DNA from: an uncultured Parabacteroides sp.
GTDB lineage: Bacteria; Bacteroidota; Bacteroidia; Bacteroidales; Tannerellaceae
DNA length: 8,609 bases
Assembly: GCA_900552415.1 (NCBI GenBank)
Contig: USAD01000109.1
Coordinates: 1-8,609 of the forward strand
Reading direction: 5' to 3'
Under the pieces are notes generated by a model. The model was not told the DNA's origin and did no database searches. It saw nothing but the letters and a program-made list of their open reading frames with translations. The position numbers and the translations under genes are program-made. Below are positions 1 through 7,610 of the stretch, in pieces. Each line of letters starts with the position of its first letter. Position 1 is the first letter of the stretch.

Positions 1-1
1 C

Positions 2-775
2 CCGGAGCACGGTCTCTCTCTCCTGGTCGAGACCGCCCATCGGCGCATCCTCTACGACATGGGCGCCTCTGCCCGTTTCATGGAGAACGCCCGCCTGCTG
101 GGCATCGACCTGTCGACCATCGACTACGCCTTCCTCTCGCATGGCCATGCCGACCACACCGGAGGGCTCGAGGCCTTCCTTTGCCATTTTCCGCAAACAC
201 CGGTTTATCTAGCCCAAGGCCTGTTCGATGCCCGCTATTATTCCTACCGCCGTGGAGCACGCCGCGACATCAGCACGCCGGAAAGCCTCAAGGCGCAATA
301 CGGCGACCGCTTCCGGTTTCTGTCCGGAAGCCTATGGCTCTCCGACGAGATCGCGGCCGTCCGCAACCAATCCACCCGTCACCCCAAACCGGAGGGCAAC
401 CGCTTCCTGGTCAAGGAGACCGACCAAGGCGAGATGCCGGACGACTTCAGCCACGAGCTGGCACTGGCGATCAAAAGCGATCGGGGCCTCGTGATCCTCT
501 CCGCCTGCTCGCATGGTGGCGCCCTGAACATCATCGAATCCTGCCGCGCCTTTACCGGCGAGGAAAAGGTGGCCGCTTTTATCGGTGGACTCCATTTCGT
601 CGACAGCGAACAGACCATCGACGAGACCCGCTATTTCTCAGAGGCTATCCGGGCGCATTATCCCCAACTGGAGATCCACACCGGCCACTGCACTGGCGAC
701 CAGGCCAAGCGGCAACTCCTTCACAACCTGCCCCAGCTACACCTGTTCGCGACCGGCGACACCTTCCTTATCTAG
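2..775 (+). CDS. Metallo-beta-lactamase-fold hydrolase, COG1237-like (5' end missing)
   Basis: The gene enters from the left edge: the reading frame is open from base 2, upstream of the first ATG at 59, and gives a typical family N-terminus (PEHGLSLLVE..ILYDMGAS). About 257 residues are visible and probably only some 10-25 are missing. In this numbering the zinc-binding motif HGHADH is at 47-52, with further candidate ligands or active-site residues at H171 (ACSHGG), H198 (GGLHF) and H229 (TGHCTGD); D19 matches the first conserved Asp of the fold. This pattern fits the COG1237 group, whose archaeal members are annotated as a dihydropterin-ribofuranosylaminobenzene phosphate synthase. The substrate in Bacteroidales is not known to me, so only a metal-dependent hydrolase is claimed. 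No signal peptide is visible, but the true N-terminus is absent. Sampled 60-base lines are about 65% G+C, above the other genes here. Confidence 0.9.
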   Translation, partial: PEHGLSLLVETAHRRILYDMGASARFMENARLLGIDLSTIDYAFLSHGHADHTGGLEAFLCHFPQTPVYLAQGLFDARYYSYRRGARRDISTPESLKAQYGDRFRFLSGSLWLSDEIAAVRNQSTRHPKPEGNRFLVKETDQGEMPDDFSHELALAIKSDRGLVILSACSHGGALNIIESCRAFTGEEKVAAFIGGLHFVDSEQTIDETRYFSEAIRAHYPQLEIHTGHCTGDQAKRQLLHNLPQLHLFATGDTFLI

Positions 776-796
776 CACATACGAACTTGGATAAAA

Positions 797-878
797 ACAC
801 AATAGGACGTGTAAGCCTTCACGAGCGTATATATCACCGGACATATACGTATGTGAAGGGCTACACGTCCTATCGTGT
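797..878 (-). terminator. Long imperfect palindrome; likely terminator of the NigD-like gene, possibly bidirectional
   Basis: Positions 797-878 form one near-continuous inverted repeat centred at 837.5, with every paired position summing to 1675. The outer arms 797-822 and 853-878 and an inner arm 826-832/843-849 share this centre. Read as minus-strand RNA, the outer 26-bp arm has only one true mismatch (815/860), since 801/874 and 814/861 become G-U pairs. A run of five T follows on that strand (797-793). This suits intrinsic termination of the NigD-like gene that stops at 900. No T-run follows on the plus strand, so termination of the hydrolase gene is less certain. The stem is longer than a usual terminator, so a dispersed repeat is an alternative. 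Confidence 0.6.
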
Positions 879-899
879 CAGCAATCGGCGACGAATGCC

Positions 900-1658
900 T
901 TAATTCAGGTTCAAAGAGCTCTTCTCTTCCGCAATAGCGGCCTTAGCCGGCGTAGACTTGCGAGTACAATAATCAAACTCGGCTGACTTGTCACCACTGA
1001 ATGAACGCCACTTCAGTTTCAACTTCACTGTCTCACCGTTCGTGTCGGGCAGGCTATCCAGCTTGAATACCACCAGGCCATCCGCCATCGGACCGTAATT
1101 GTCGCCAAAAGCGTTGTGACGGAACTCCACCTCATAAGGATGCTCCGGGTCTTTCGACATCAACAGGTTGACAAAATGCTTGGCACCCGGATAGGCGTTC
1201 ATTGTCCGGAAACGCAGGGTCAGGTAACCATCCTCAGCGATCGTCACCCAATCGTTGATGATCTCCACCTCGTTCGTTCCATAGATCGAATCATTCTTCA
1301 AACCCATATCGGGCGCGATGGATTTCGTCAGGATACTGTCGATCCAATTGATATGAACTGCCTTATTATAACCGTTCGCAGGCTCGTTCACCACCTCGAA
1401 ATTGGTCAAGGCACGGACCTCCTTCTCGCCGAAGGGAGAATTAGACATATTCGTGGCAAACAGCGTCGTGCTGTCGTCCAGTTGCAGATAGAAAGCGTTA
1501 TCGGCTGTCGGCTTAACCGTCACCAACGCGTTAGGGATAGACAAATAATACGCGTCATCATCGTCATCATCCAAACAAGATGTCAAACTCATCGCCAAAC
1601 TCACCATGCTTACTGAGGCTATCGCCCAGGCGCGCAAATTCTTCAAATACCATTTCAT
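900..1658 (-). CDS. NigD-like outer-membrane lipoprotein
   Basis: This 252-residue protein has a lipoprotein signal peptide: a basic N-terminus, a hydrophobic stretch at about 10-23 and the lipobox LTSC with Cys28. Six consecutive Asp (30-35) follow the Cys. In Bacteroidetes, acidic residues just after the lipidated Cys act as a signal for export to the cell surface, so an outer-leaflet location is likely. The rest, predicted mostly beta, resembles the NigD family: an N-terminal OB-like part (about 38-95) and a C-terminal beta-sandwich part (about 105-235). NigD was named from a Prevotella bacteriocin locus, but most family members are unlinked to bacteriocins and uncharacterised; no bacteriocin gene is adjacent here. 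Length is normal for the family. The start ATG at 1658 follows an A-rich leader without a clear Shine-Dalgarno sequence. I found no clear TAnnTTTG promoter in the roughly 120 bp upstream. Confidence 0.8.
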   Translation of the reverse strand: MKWYLKNLRAWAIASVSMVSLAMSLTSCLDDDDDDAYYLSIPNALVTVKPTADNAFYLQLDDSTTLFATNMSNSPFGEKEVRALTNFEVVNEPANGYNKAVHINWIDSILTKSIAPDMGLKNDSIYGTNEVEIINDWVTIAEDGYLTLRFRTMNAYPGAKHFVNLLMSKDPEHPYEVEFRHNAFGDNYGPMADGLVVFKLDSLPDTNGETVKLKLKWRSFSGDKSAEFDYCTRKSTPAKAAIAEEKSSLNLN

Positions 1659-1781
1659 AATATGAATCTTTTTTCAGTTAACTTACAATTATCTATTCGA
1701 ATCACATTAATATTGATGTCAGAGAAGCCCCGAACGCTGCATAGCCTCCTCATTTTTTTTCATGGCCGACTAAAATCCACA

Positions 1782-1822
1782 TAAAAAACGGGACCTTATC
1801 AATAACCTTGATAAAGTCCCGT
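1782..1822 (-). terminator. Rho-independent terminator downstream of lon
   Basis: Arms 1789-1802 and 1808-1821 (extendable by the pair 1788/1822) form a 14-bp stem with a 5-nt loop at 1803-1807. The single plus-strand mismatch, C1795/A1815, becomes a G-U pair in minus-strand RNA. On that strand the stem is followed by six T (1788-1783). It begins about 26 bp after the lon stop codon and so ends the lon transcript before the NigD-like gene, making these two same-strand genes separate units. Confidence 0.9.
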
Positions 1823-1847
1823 CACCCAAATTCCTATTTTATTCTGG

Positions 1848-4292
1848 TCAGTCTACCTTCTCCTTCAATAAGGCCAACTCGACCACCTCCCGGATATCCG
1901 TCACATAATGAAACTCCAGCCCTTTCAAATATTCCGGCTTGATCTCGTCAATATCCTTCTTATTCTCCGAGCAGAGGATCAGCTCCTTGATTCCCGCCCG
2001 TTTGGCCGCCAGGATCTTCTCCTTGATACCACCGACAGGCAACACCTTGCCCCGCAAAGTAATCTCGCCCGTCATGGCCAGATTGGCCTTAACCTTACGA
2101 CGGGTAAAAGCGGAAACTAGAGAGGTTACCATCGTTACACCAGCACTTGGTCCATCTTTAGGGATAGCTCCTTCCGGTACGTGGATATGAACATTCCAAT
2201 TCTCGAACATCTCCTCCGGGATATCGAACAACGCCGCATGGGCATGAATATATTCCAACGCCAACATCGCCGACTCCTTCATCACGTCGCCCAAATTACC
2301 GGTAAGTGTCAACTTCGCTCCCTTACCTTTACTCAAGCTCGACTCGACGAACAGGATCTCACCACCAACCGCAGTCCAAGCCAATCCGGTTACGACACCC
2401 GCATAGTTATTTCCCTGATATTTATCACGGGTATATTCGACTGCACCCAAGTAATCATGCAAATCTTCGGGACGTATCTGTGCCGGAAGTTCTTCGCTGG
2501 ACGCCAGCTTGCGAGCCAACTTACGCATGATCTTGGCAATCTTTTTATCCAATTCGCGCACACCACTCTCACGGGTGTAGGATTCGATGATCGCCTGCAA
2601 CGTCTTTTTCGGGAACTTCACTTTTCCTTTCGACAAACCGTGAATCTCCAATTGCTTCGGAACTAAATGACGGGCAGCGATTTCTACCTTCTCCTCCATG
2701 ATATAACCACTCACCTCGATCAGCTCCATACGGTCCAACAGAGGTTGCGAAATGGTATTCAGGTTATTTGCCGTCGCCAGGAAAAGGACCTTGCTCAAAT
2801 CATAATCGATATCCAGGTAATTATCATGGAAAGCGTTGTTCTGCTCCGGATCCAGGACCTCGAGCAGTGCAGCCGCCGGATCTCCCTTGAAATCATTCGT
2901 AATCTTATCGATCTCATCAAGGACGAAGACCGGATTCGAAGTACCCGCTTTCTGGATATTCTGGATTACCCGACCGGGCATAGCCCCAATATAGGTCCGA
3001 CGATGCCCACGGATCTCCGCCTCATCATGAAGACCACCCAGCGAGACACGCACGTACTTACGGTTCAACGCCTCGGCAACCGAACGCCCCAAAGAGGTCT
3101 TACCCACGCCCGGAGGACCGTAAAGGCAGATAATCGGCGATTTCATGTCGCCCTTCAACTTCAATACGGCCAGATGCTCGATGATACGTTCCTTCACCTT
3201 CTCCAAGCCGTAATGGTCGCGGTCGAGCACCTTTTGCGCATGATTCAAGTTGAAGTTATCCTTACTGTATTCGTTCCATGGCAAATTGACAATGGTCTGC
3301 ACATATTGCGCCTGCACGGAATAATCGGGCGATTGGGGATGAACCCGCTCAAGACGTTTCACCTCCTTCTCGAAAATCGCCGCTACCTCGGCTGACCACT
3401 TCTTGGTAGCCGCCTTCTCACGCAGCGACTGGATCTCCTGCTCATTGATATTTCCGCCCAGCTCCTCCTGGATCGTCTTGATCTGCTGTTGCAGGAAATA
3501 CTCTTTCTGCTGCTGGTCAATATCCTCGTGAGTCTTCATCTGGATAGCCGCCTTCAACTCCACCAACTGATACTCCCGATTCAAGAGGAACAAAAGCCGA
3601 TAGGCCCGCTCCTTCATATCATCGATCTCCAAGAGTTGCTGTTTCTCCAAGGCATTCACCGGAATATTACTACAAGAGAAATTGACAGTATATACATTAT
3701 TCTTATTGTTCCGGATCGACATGACCAAGTCGCGAGGAGGTTCCATGGAGGCTCCCAGCAATTTTATCGTCAAGTCCTTAATCGTTGAGATCAACGCCTC
3801 GAACTCACGATCACCCTTGTCCGGTTTCTTGTCTTCCATCAATTCGATACGTCCTTTCAGGTAAGGTTCTGTCTCGGTCAATTCGTTCAAGCGGAAACGC
3901 CGCTTACCCTGCAAGATGATGGTTGTCATCTCATCAGGCATCTCCAGGATACGGACAATCTCACCCACAACACCCACCGGATACAAATCCTCCATCCCGG
4001 GATCCTCTATATCGACGTCGCGTTGGCAAACCACACCGACAAGGCTTTTCTTATGCATCGCCTCCTTCACGAGACGCATCGATTTCGAACGTCCGATCAG
4101 CACAGGCAAAGCTGTTCCCGGAAACAGGACCATATTTCGTAATGCCAAAATAGGCAGTTCCTCTCCGACCTTCTCCAATCCCTCGGAGAAGTCCTCGTCA
4201 CTGTCACATTCTGTCAAGATTGGCATTACGATACCGACATTGTTGTTTATATCATCCAGTCTCTGGCTAAATAATTTCGTCTTATTTTTCAT
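1848..4292 (-). CDS. lon: ATP-dependent Lon protease (endopeptidase La)
   Basis: An intact 814-residue Lon, a cytosolic AAA+ serine protease that unfolds and degrades damaged and regulatory proteins. Domains in order: N-terminal substrate-binding domain (about 44-245), helical linker (about 250-350), AAA+ module (about 355-595) and S16 protease domain (about 620-810). Walker A is GPPGVGKTS at 392-400 and Walker B is VFVLDEID at 455-462. The likely sensor-1 Asn is N509, the arginine finger R521 and the sensor-2 Arg R579. The catalytic Ser is S716 in PKDGPSAG. The catalytic Lys is K759 in GGIKEK, with the same 43-residue spacing as the E. coli Ser679/Lys722 pair. The extra acidic N-terminal segment of about 40 residues before [14 protein letters not shown] is common in Bacteroidetes Lon. 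The ATG at 4292 follows a weak AAAGGA sequence. The gene is transcribed alone, from the promoter near 4350 to the terminator at 1782-1822. Confidence 0.98.
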   Translation of the reverse strand: MKNKTKLFSQRLDDINNNVGIVMPILTECDSDEDFSEGLEKVGEELPILALRNMVLFPGTALPVLIGRSKSMRLVKEAMHKKSLVGVVCQRDVDIEDPGMEDLYPVGVVGEIVRILEMPDEMTTIILQGKRRFRLNELTETEPYLKGRIELMEDKKPDKGDREFEALISTIKDLTIKLLGASMEPPRDLVMSIRNNKNNVYTVNFSCSNIPVNALEKQQLLEIDDMKERAYRLLFLLNREYQLVELKAAIQMKTHEDIDQQQKEYFLQQQIKTIQEELGGNINEQEIQSLREKAATKKWSAEVAAIFEKEVKRLERVHPQSPDYSVQAQYVQTIVNLPWNEYSKDNFNLNHAQKVLDRDHYGLEKVKERIIEHLAVLKLKGDMKSPIICLYGPPGVGKTSLGRSVAEALNRKYVRVSLGGLHDEAEIRGHRRTYIGAMPGRVIQNIQKAGTSNPVFVLDEIDKITNDFKGDPAAALLEVLDPEQNNAFHDNYLDIDYDLSKVLFLATANNLNTISQPLLDRMELIEVSGYIMEEKVEIAARHLVPKQLEIHGLSKGKVKFPKKTLQAIIESYTRESGVRELDKKIAKIMRKLARKLASSEELPAQIRPEDLHDYLGAVEYTRDKYQGNNYAGVVTGLAWTAVGGEILFVESSLSKGKGAKLTLTGNLGDVMKESAMLALEYIHAHAALFDIPEEMFENWNVHIHVPEGAIPKDGPSAGVTMVTSLVSAFTRRKVKANLAMTGEITLRGKVLPVGGIKEKILAAKRAGIKELILCSENKKDIDEIKPEYLKGLEFHYVTDIREVVELALLKEKVD

Positions 4293-4347
4293 AATCCTTT
4301 ATTACATACTAATCATGCATGAGTTAATGGCAGTACAATAACTGTGC

Positions 4348-4355
4348 CAAAGATA
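4348..4355 (-). promoter_or_regulatory. Putative lon promoter, -7 element
   Basis: The minus strand reads TATCTTTG here, a full match to the Bacteroidetes -7 consensus TAnnTTTG. Transcription would start near 4341, giving a leader of about 50 nt before the lon ATG. The -33 TTTG element is poorly conserved: only TTG-like triplets lie upstream and the spacing is not ideal. Confidence 0.6.
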
Positions 4356-4378
4356 CACTATTTTCAATCAATATTAAT

Positions 4379-4386
4379 TATTTTCG
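4379..4386 (+). promoter_or_regulatory. Possible -7 element for the tRNA methyltransferase gene
   Basis: TATTTTCG matches TAnnTTTG at all but one position, the same one-base variant as the element before the serine palmitoyltransferase gene. It would place the transcript start near 4392, leaving only about 10-15 nt before ATG 4401 or 4407. No good -33 element is visible, so this is tentative. Confidence 0.35.
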
Positions 4387-4406
4387 CGTCTATACAATTA
4401 ATGAAT

Positions 4407-5123
4407 ATGGCAAATCCCTATTTTCAATTCCAGCGATTCACGGTTTATCACGACAAATGCGCCATGAAAGTCGGTACGGACGGTGTCCTTGTCGGCGCCT
4501 GGGCCAATATCGACAACGCCAACCGGATCCTGGATATCGGAACCGGCACCGGACTGATCGCCCTCATGGCAGCCCAAAGAACCGAAGCGACGATCGACGC
4601 GATCGATGTCGATGGCGACGCCTGCCTGCAAGCGACCGAGAACGTACAACGTTCGCCGTTCGCCAACCGCATAAACATCTTGCACACGGGCCTAGAGGAT
4701 TTCCTACCCGGACAACAGGGCGGATATGACCGGATCGTCACGAATCCACCCTATTTTGTCGATTCCCTGAAATGCCCAAACGACAAACGTAACCTGGCAC
4801 GTCATACGGACACGCTTTCGCTCGACAGCCTGTTAACACATGGCAAACGGTTGCTCAATCCCGAAGGACAACTCGCGCTGATCTTGCCTTTCGACCAACT
4901 GAACCGCCTGAAAGCGCTCAGCCAGGAAAAGGATCTCTATCTCCACCGGCTGACAGAGGTCGTCCCTGTAGAAGGAGGCAATCCGAAACGGCTTCTCGCC
5001 GAATTGTCGCCCATGCCAACCCTTCATCCGGTCTACGACAGGCTCGTGATCGAGAATAAAGACCATCATTACACGGAACCTTTCGTGAACCTGATCCGAG
5101 AGTTTTACATCCGCTGGCAATAA
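4407..5123 (+). CDS. trmN6: tRNA1(Val) (adenine(37)-N6)-methyltransferase, YfiC/TrmN6 family
   Basis: This 238-residue protein is a class I S-adenosylmethionine-dependent methyltransferase. Motif I is LDIGTGTGL at 42-50, the acidic end of strand 2 is DVD at about 67-69, and the base-amino-methyltransferase motif NPPY is at 113-116. The N-terminus MANPYFQF...AMKVGTDGVLVGAW is typical of the YfiC/TrmN6 group, which methylates N6 of adenine 37 in tRNA1(Val). I chose ATG 4407 because family members usually begin with M-x-N-P-Y-F. ATG 4401 would add two residues and is equally possible. The longer GTG start at 4344 is unlikely, because its extra residues do not look like the family and it overlaps the lon promoter. 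The gene is divergent from lon and ends 7 bp from the stop of the convergent lipid kinase gene. Substrate specificity rests on family resemblance. Confidence 0.88.
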   Translation: MANPYFQFQRFTVYHDKCAMKVGTDGVLVGAWANIDNANRILDIGTGTGLIALMAAQRTEATIDAIDVDGDACLQATENVQRSPFANRINILHTGLEDFLPGQQGGYDRIVTNPPYFVDSLKCPNDKRNLARHTDTLSLDSLLTHGKRLLNPEGQLALILPFDQLNRLKALSQEKDLYLHRLTEVVPVEGGNPKRLLAELSPMPTLHPVYDRLVIENKDHHYTEPFVNLIREFYIRWQ

Positions 5124-5130
5124 ATACAAT

Positions 5131-6087
5131 TTACCGGAAAATATAAGGTAACCGTTTGTCAAAAAAGCGGCTTGCCTGATCAAACAGGTTACGTACCTCC
5201 TCCGTGAATGAGACCACCTCGGGTGTCAATACCCGTAAGGCTTTAGGCTCGATGGTAATATCGATGCGACTATCCGCCAAGATCGGCTCGCCATCCAGGT
5301 GCATTACGCCCGGCTTTTGGCGAATGATCGTCACTTGACCCGCCTTCATCGTCTTAATCTTGCTGTTACGGTCGATCTGTTTGGTAAACAACTGGATCGC
5401 CAAAGGCGCGATATCCAAAGGCGTGAACGGCGATAAGATCGTGACATCCATCTTACCGTCCGAGATATTCGCCTGCGGCGCTATGAAAGCGTTATTCCCG
5501 TATTGGGTCGCGTTAGCGCATGCCACCAGGAAAGCCTTCTCCTTGATCGTCTGGTTATCCACCAACAGCTCATACGGCTCCGGCTTATAACTCAGATACT
5601 CCTCGATCGTATTACGCAGGTAAGTCAATGAGCCACGACGTTTTTGCTTGGCGAACTTCTGGCTCACCGCGGCATCGAACCCAACGCCACAGGTACAGAA
5701 GAAAACACGCCCGTTCGCCCGGCAACAATCGATTGTGGAAAGATGTCCGCCTTTCAGCACATCAATCGCCCGCCTCAACTCCATTGGGATATGCAGGTCT
5801 CGCGCCAGGCCATTCCCCGATCCCTTGGGAATAATACCCAAAATAGCGTCCGTATGGATCATCGACCGGGCCACCTCATTGACCGTCCCGTCGCCACCAA
5901 CCGCGATAATCACGGCCGCCCCATCCTGGACAGCCTGCTGGGTCAATTCGCTCGCGTGACCGGGATAACGGGTAAAAGCGATATTTAGCTCATCTCCCTT
6001 CTCTTCACAAACCTTTCTCAACATATTGGGTATCTTCCGTTTCGACCCAACACCCGAGATCGGGTTTATTATCGCCTGAATATTCAT
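5131..6087 (-). CDS. YegS/BmrU-type diacylglycerol kinase-family lipid kinase
   Basis: This 318-residue protein carries the diacylglycerol kinase catalytic fold. The nucleotide-binding motif GGDGTVNEV is at 64-72, PKGSGNGLAR at 87-96, GVGFDA at 134-139, a C-terminal-domain DGKMDV at 210-215 and HLDGEP at 263-268. The family transfers the ATP gamma-phosphate to a lipid hydroxyl such as diacylglycerol, sphingosine, ceramide or phosphatidylglycerol, acting at the inner face of the membrane. No transmembrane segment is evident. The length fits the family. The substrate cannot be read from sequence, but the gene is divergent from serine palmitoyltransferase (196 bp between starts), which makes a sphingoid base or ceramide-type lipid a reasonable guess. 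The ATG at 6087 follows a -7 element at 6137-6130. The stop is 7 bp from the trmN6 stop, so its terminator must lie inside the other gene or be weak. Confidence 0.9.
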   Translation of the reverse strand: MNIQAIINPISGVGSKRKIPNMLRKVCEEKGDELNIAFTRYPGHASELTQQAVQDGAAVIIAVGGDGTVNEVARSMIHTDAILGIIPKGSGNGLARDLHIPMELRRAIDVLKGGHLSTIDCCRANGRVFFCTCGVGFDAAVSQKFAKQKRRGSLTYLRNTIEEYLSYKPEPYELLVDNQTIKEKAFLVACANATQYGNNAFIAPQANISDGKMDVTILSPFTPLDIAPLAIQLFTKQIDRNSKIKTMKAGQVTIIRQKPGVMHLDGEPILADSRIDITIEPKALRVLTPEVVSFTEEVRNLFDQASRFFDKRLPYIFR

Positions 6088-6129
6088 GCAAGAATCTTGT
6101 TTTAGGAATCTTTTCTCTTAAATAAATGG

Positions 6130-6137
6130 CAAATTTA
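6130..6137 (-). promoter_or_regulatory. Putative lipid kinase promoter, -7 element
   Basis: The minus strand reads TAAATTTG, a full match to TAnnTTTG, about 43 bp before the kinase ATG. The likely transcript start is near 6123, giving a leader of about 35 nt. A TTTA tetramer about 18 bp upstream could serve as a degenerate -33 element. The surrounding DNA is very A+T-rich, so a chance match is possible. Confidence 0.55.
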
Positions 6138-6190
6138 ATGCTTTAAATAAACTTTTAAAGCGATTCAACGATAAGAAATGATTTTTTTTT

Positions 6191-6198
6191 TACTTTCG
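6191..6198 (+). promoter_or_regulatory. Putative serine palmitoyltransferase promoter, -7 element
   Basis: TACTTTCG differs from TAnnTTTG at one position and follows a run of ten T. Transcription would start near 6204 and give a leader of about 80 nt. A 5-bp inverted repeat (6199-6203 with 6211-6215) lies at the expected start point; its role is unknown. No clear -33 TTTG is seen. Confidence 0.45.
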
Positions 6199-6283
6199 CG
6201 CTTGAATTTTAAGCGACTGATAATTGTCGTGTTCCAAATTACTGATTTGAAGATTTAGTACAATATTCTCTGTTTTTAATAAC

Positions 6284-7471
6284 ATGAAACTTTTACAAGA
6301 GAAATTAGCGAAATATGACGCGCCTCAGCGGGCCATGGCAATGGGTATCTATCCCTATTTCCGGGAAATCCAAAGCGACCAAGACACGGAAGTCGTTATC
6401 AATGGGAAAAAAGTCCTGATGTTTGGTTCCAATGCCTATTTGGGCTTGACCAACCACCCGAAAGTGAAAGAGGCGGCGATCGAAGCGATCAAAAAGTACG
6501 GAACAGGCTGTGCCGGATCGCGTTTCCTGAACGGAACACTCGATTTGCACATCCAACTTGAGAAACGTCTGGCAGAGTTTGTCGGCAAGGAAGACGCGAT
6601 TGTTTATTCAACCGGATTCCAGGTGAACTTGGGTGTCGTATCATGCGTCACCGGCCGTGAGGATTACATTCTTTGGGACGAATTGGATCACGCCTCCATT
6701 ATCGAGGGTCATCGTCTCTCCTTCTCCACAAAATTGAAATACAAGCACAACGATATGGAGTCGCTCGAGAAGCAGCTCCAAAAATGCGAGCCCGACAAGG
6801 TGAAGCTGATCGTAATCGACGGCGTATTCAGCATGGAAGGTGATGTCGCTAAATTACCGGAGATTTGTGCTTTGGCCAAGAAATACAACGCTAGCGTCAT
6901 GGTTGACGAGGCGCATGGTATCGGTGTCTTTGGCGATCATGGCCGGGGTACTTGTAACCACTTCGGCGTTACGGACGACGTGGACCTGATCATGGGTACT
7001 TTCAGTAAGTCATTTGCCTCAATCGGTGGTTTTATCGCTTCCGACGAGTCTGTTATCAACTACCTGCGTCACCACTCGCGTTCTTATATCTTCAGTGCCA
7101 GCAACACACCAGCGGCTACAGCTGCCGCAAACGCGGCGCTCGACATCATGTTGACCGAGCCGGAGCGTATCCAGCACTTGTGGGACTTGACGCACTATGC
7201 GCTTGATGGTTTCCGTCAGATGGGTTGTGAGATCGGTAACACCTCAACGCCGATCATCCCCTTGTTCATCCGCGACAACGACTTGACATTCTTGATCGTT
7301 AAGGAATTGTTCGAGGCTGGCATCTTCGTTAATCCGGTGGTTGCTCCTGCGGTTGCTTCAGAGGACACCCTGATCCGTTTCTCATTGATGGCGACACACA
7401 AGAAAGAGCAATTGGATTACGCGTTAGAGACAATCCATAAGGTATTCAAAAGCCATCATCTGGTAGATTGA
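6284..7471 (+). CDS. spt: Serine palmitoyltransferase (alpha-oxoamine synthase family)
   Basis: This 395-residue pyridoxal-phosphate enzyme condenses L-serine with palmitoyl-CoA or a related acyl thioester to give 3-ketosphinganine, the first step of sphingolipid synthesis. The cofactor Lys is K242 in GTFSKSFASIGG, the ring-stacking His is H136 in DELDHASI, and D208 and H211 in VDEAHG contact the cofactor. The spacings 136/208/211/242 equal those of the Sphingomonas enzyme (159/231/234/265). The N-terminus QEKLAKYD...YPYFREI and the FGSNAYLGLT segment look like Bacteroides serine palmitoyltransferase more than glycine C-acetyltransferase or 8-amino-7-oxononanoate synthase, the main alternatives. 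No membrane segment is present, as in the soluble bacterial homodimer. The gene appears monocistronic, with its own divergent promoter region and a strong terminator. No acyl-carrier protein, ketosphinganine reductase or ceramide synthase gene is adjacent in this window. Confidence 0.9.
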   Translation: MKLLQEKLAKYDAPQRAMAMGIYPYFREIQSDQDTEVVINGKKVLMFGSNAYLGLTNHPKVKEAAIEAIKKYGTGCAGSRFLNGTLDLHIQLEKRLAEFVGKEDAIVYSTGFQVNLGVVSCVTGREDYILWDELDHASIIEGHRLSFSTKLKYKHNDMESLEKQLQKCEPDKVKLIVIDGVFSMEGDVAKLPEICALAKKYNASVMVDEAHGIGVFGDHGRGTCNHFGVTDDVDLIMGTFSKSFASIGGFIASDESVINYLRHHSRSYIFSASNTPAATAAANAALDIMLTEPERIQHLWDLTHYALDGFRQMGCEIGNTSTPIIPLFIRDNDLTFLIVKELFEAGIFVNPVVAPAVASEDTLIRFSLMATHKKEQLDYALETIHKVFKSHHLVD

Positions 7472-7491
7472 ATTATTCCATAATAGAGAGA

Positions 7492-7540
7492 GATAACAAA
7501 AAAGAGAACGGCAAAATTGTCGTTCTCTTTTTTTGTTATC
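7492..7540 (+). terminator. Rho-independent terminator after serine palmitoyltransferase
   Basis: Arms 7492-7510 and 7521-7540 pair over about 19 bp with one bulged T. Inner pairs add to the stem, including a G-U pair, around a small loop near 7515. The right arm contains seven T in a row (7528-7534), which can act as the U-tract of a shorter GAGAACG/CGTTCTC hairpin. It begins about 20 bp after the stop codon. Confidence 0.9.
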
Positions 7541-7594
7541 CCTATTCTGTCTTAGTATTCCCACCTCCTCACATAATATGACTTCAATAGCGAA

Positions 7595-7608
7595 AGAAGA
7601 TATCTTCT
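7595..7608. repeat. 14-bp perfect palindrome
   Basis: AGAAGATATCTTCT reads identically on both strands, centred at 7601.5. It lies just before the 23-bp tandem repeat and could be a protein-binding site or part of a repeat element. Confidence 0.6.
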
Positions 7609-7610
7609 CT

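Noticed and set aside
181..903. A 240-codon plus-strand frame overlapping the hydrolase gene
   Set aside because: It is a different frame of the G+C-rich hydrolase gene, rich in Arg and Pro as shadow frames are, and it runs through the palindrome.
900..1658. NigD as part of a bacteriocin immunity system
   Set aside because: No small secreted toxin or transporter gene is adjacent; the neighbours are a hydrolase and lon, and most NigD-like lipoproteins are unlinked to bacteriocins.
1719..1763. A 14-codon minus-strand frame (MKKNEEAMQRSGLL) between the lon terminator and the NigD-like gene
   Set aside because: No ribosome binding site precedes its ATG, and a GGAGG inside it is only 2 bp from the internal ATG. 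Such a short frame is expected by chance.
2181..3395. Two abutting plus-strand frames (2181-2666 and 2667-3395) opposite lon
   Set aside because: They are in the same frame, antisense to conserved Lon domains, and their proteins show no recognisable motif; open antisense frames arise from the codon bias of lon.
4344..4406. Longer N-terminus for the tRNA methyltransferase from GTG 4344
   Set aside because: The added residues do not resemble the family N-terminus and the segment overlaps the lon -7 promoter element.
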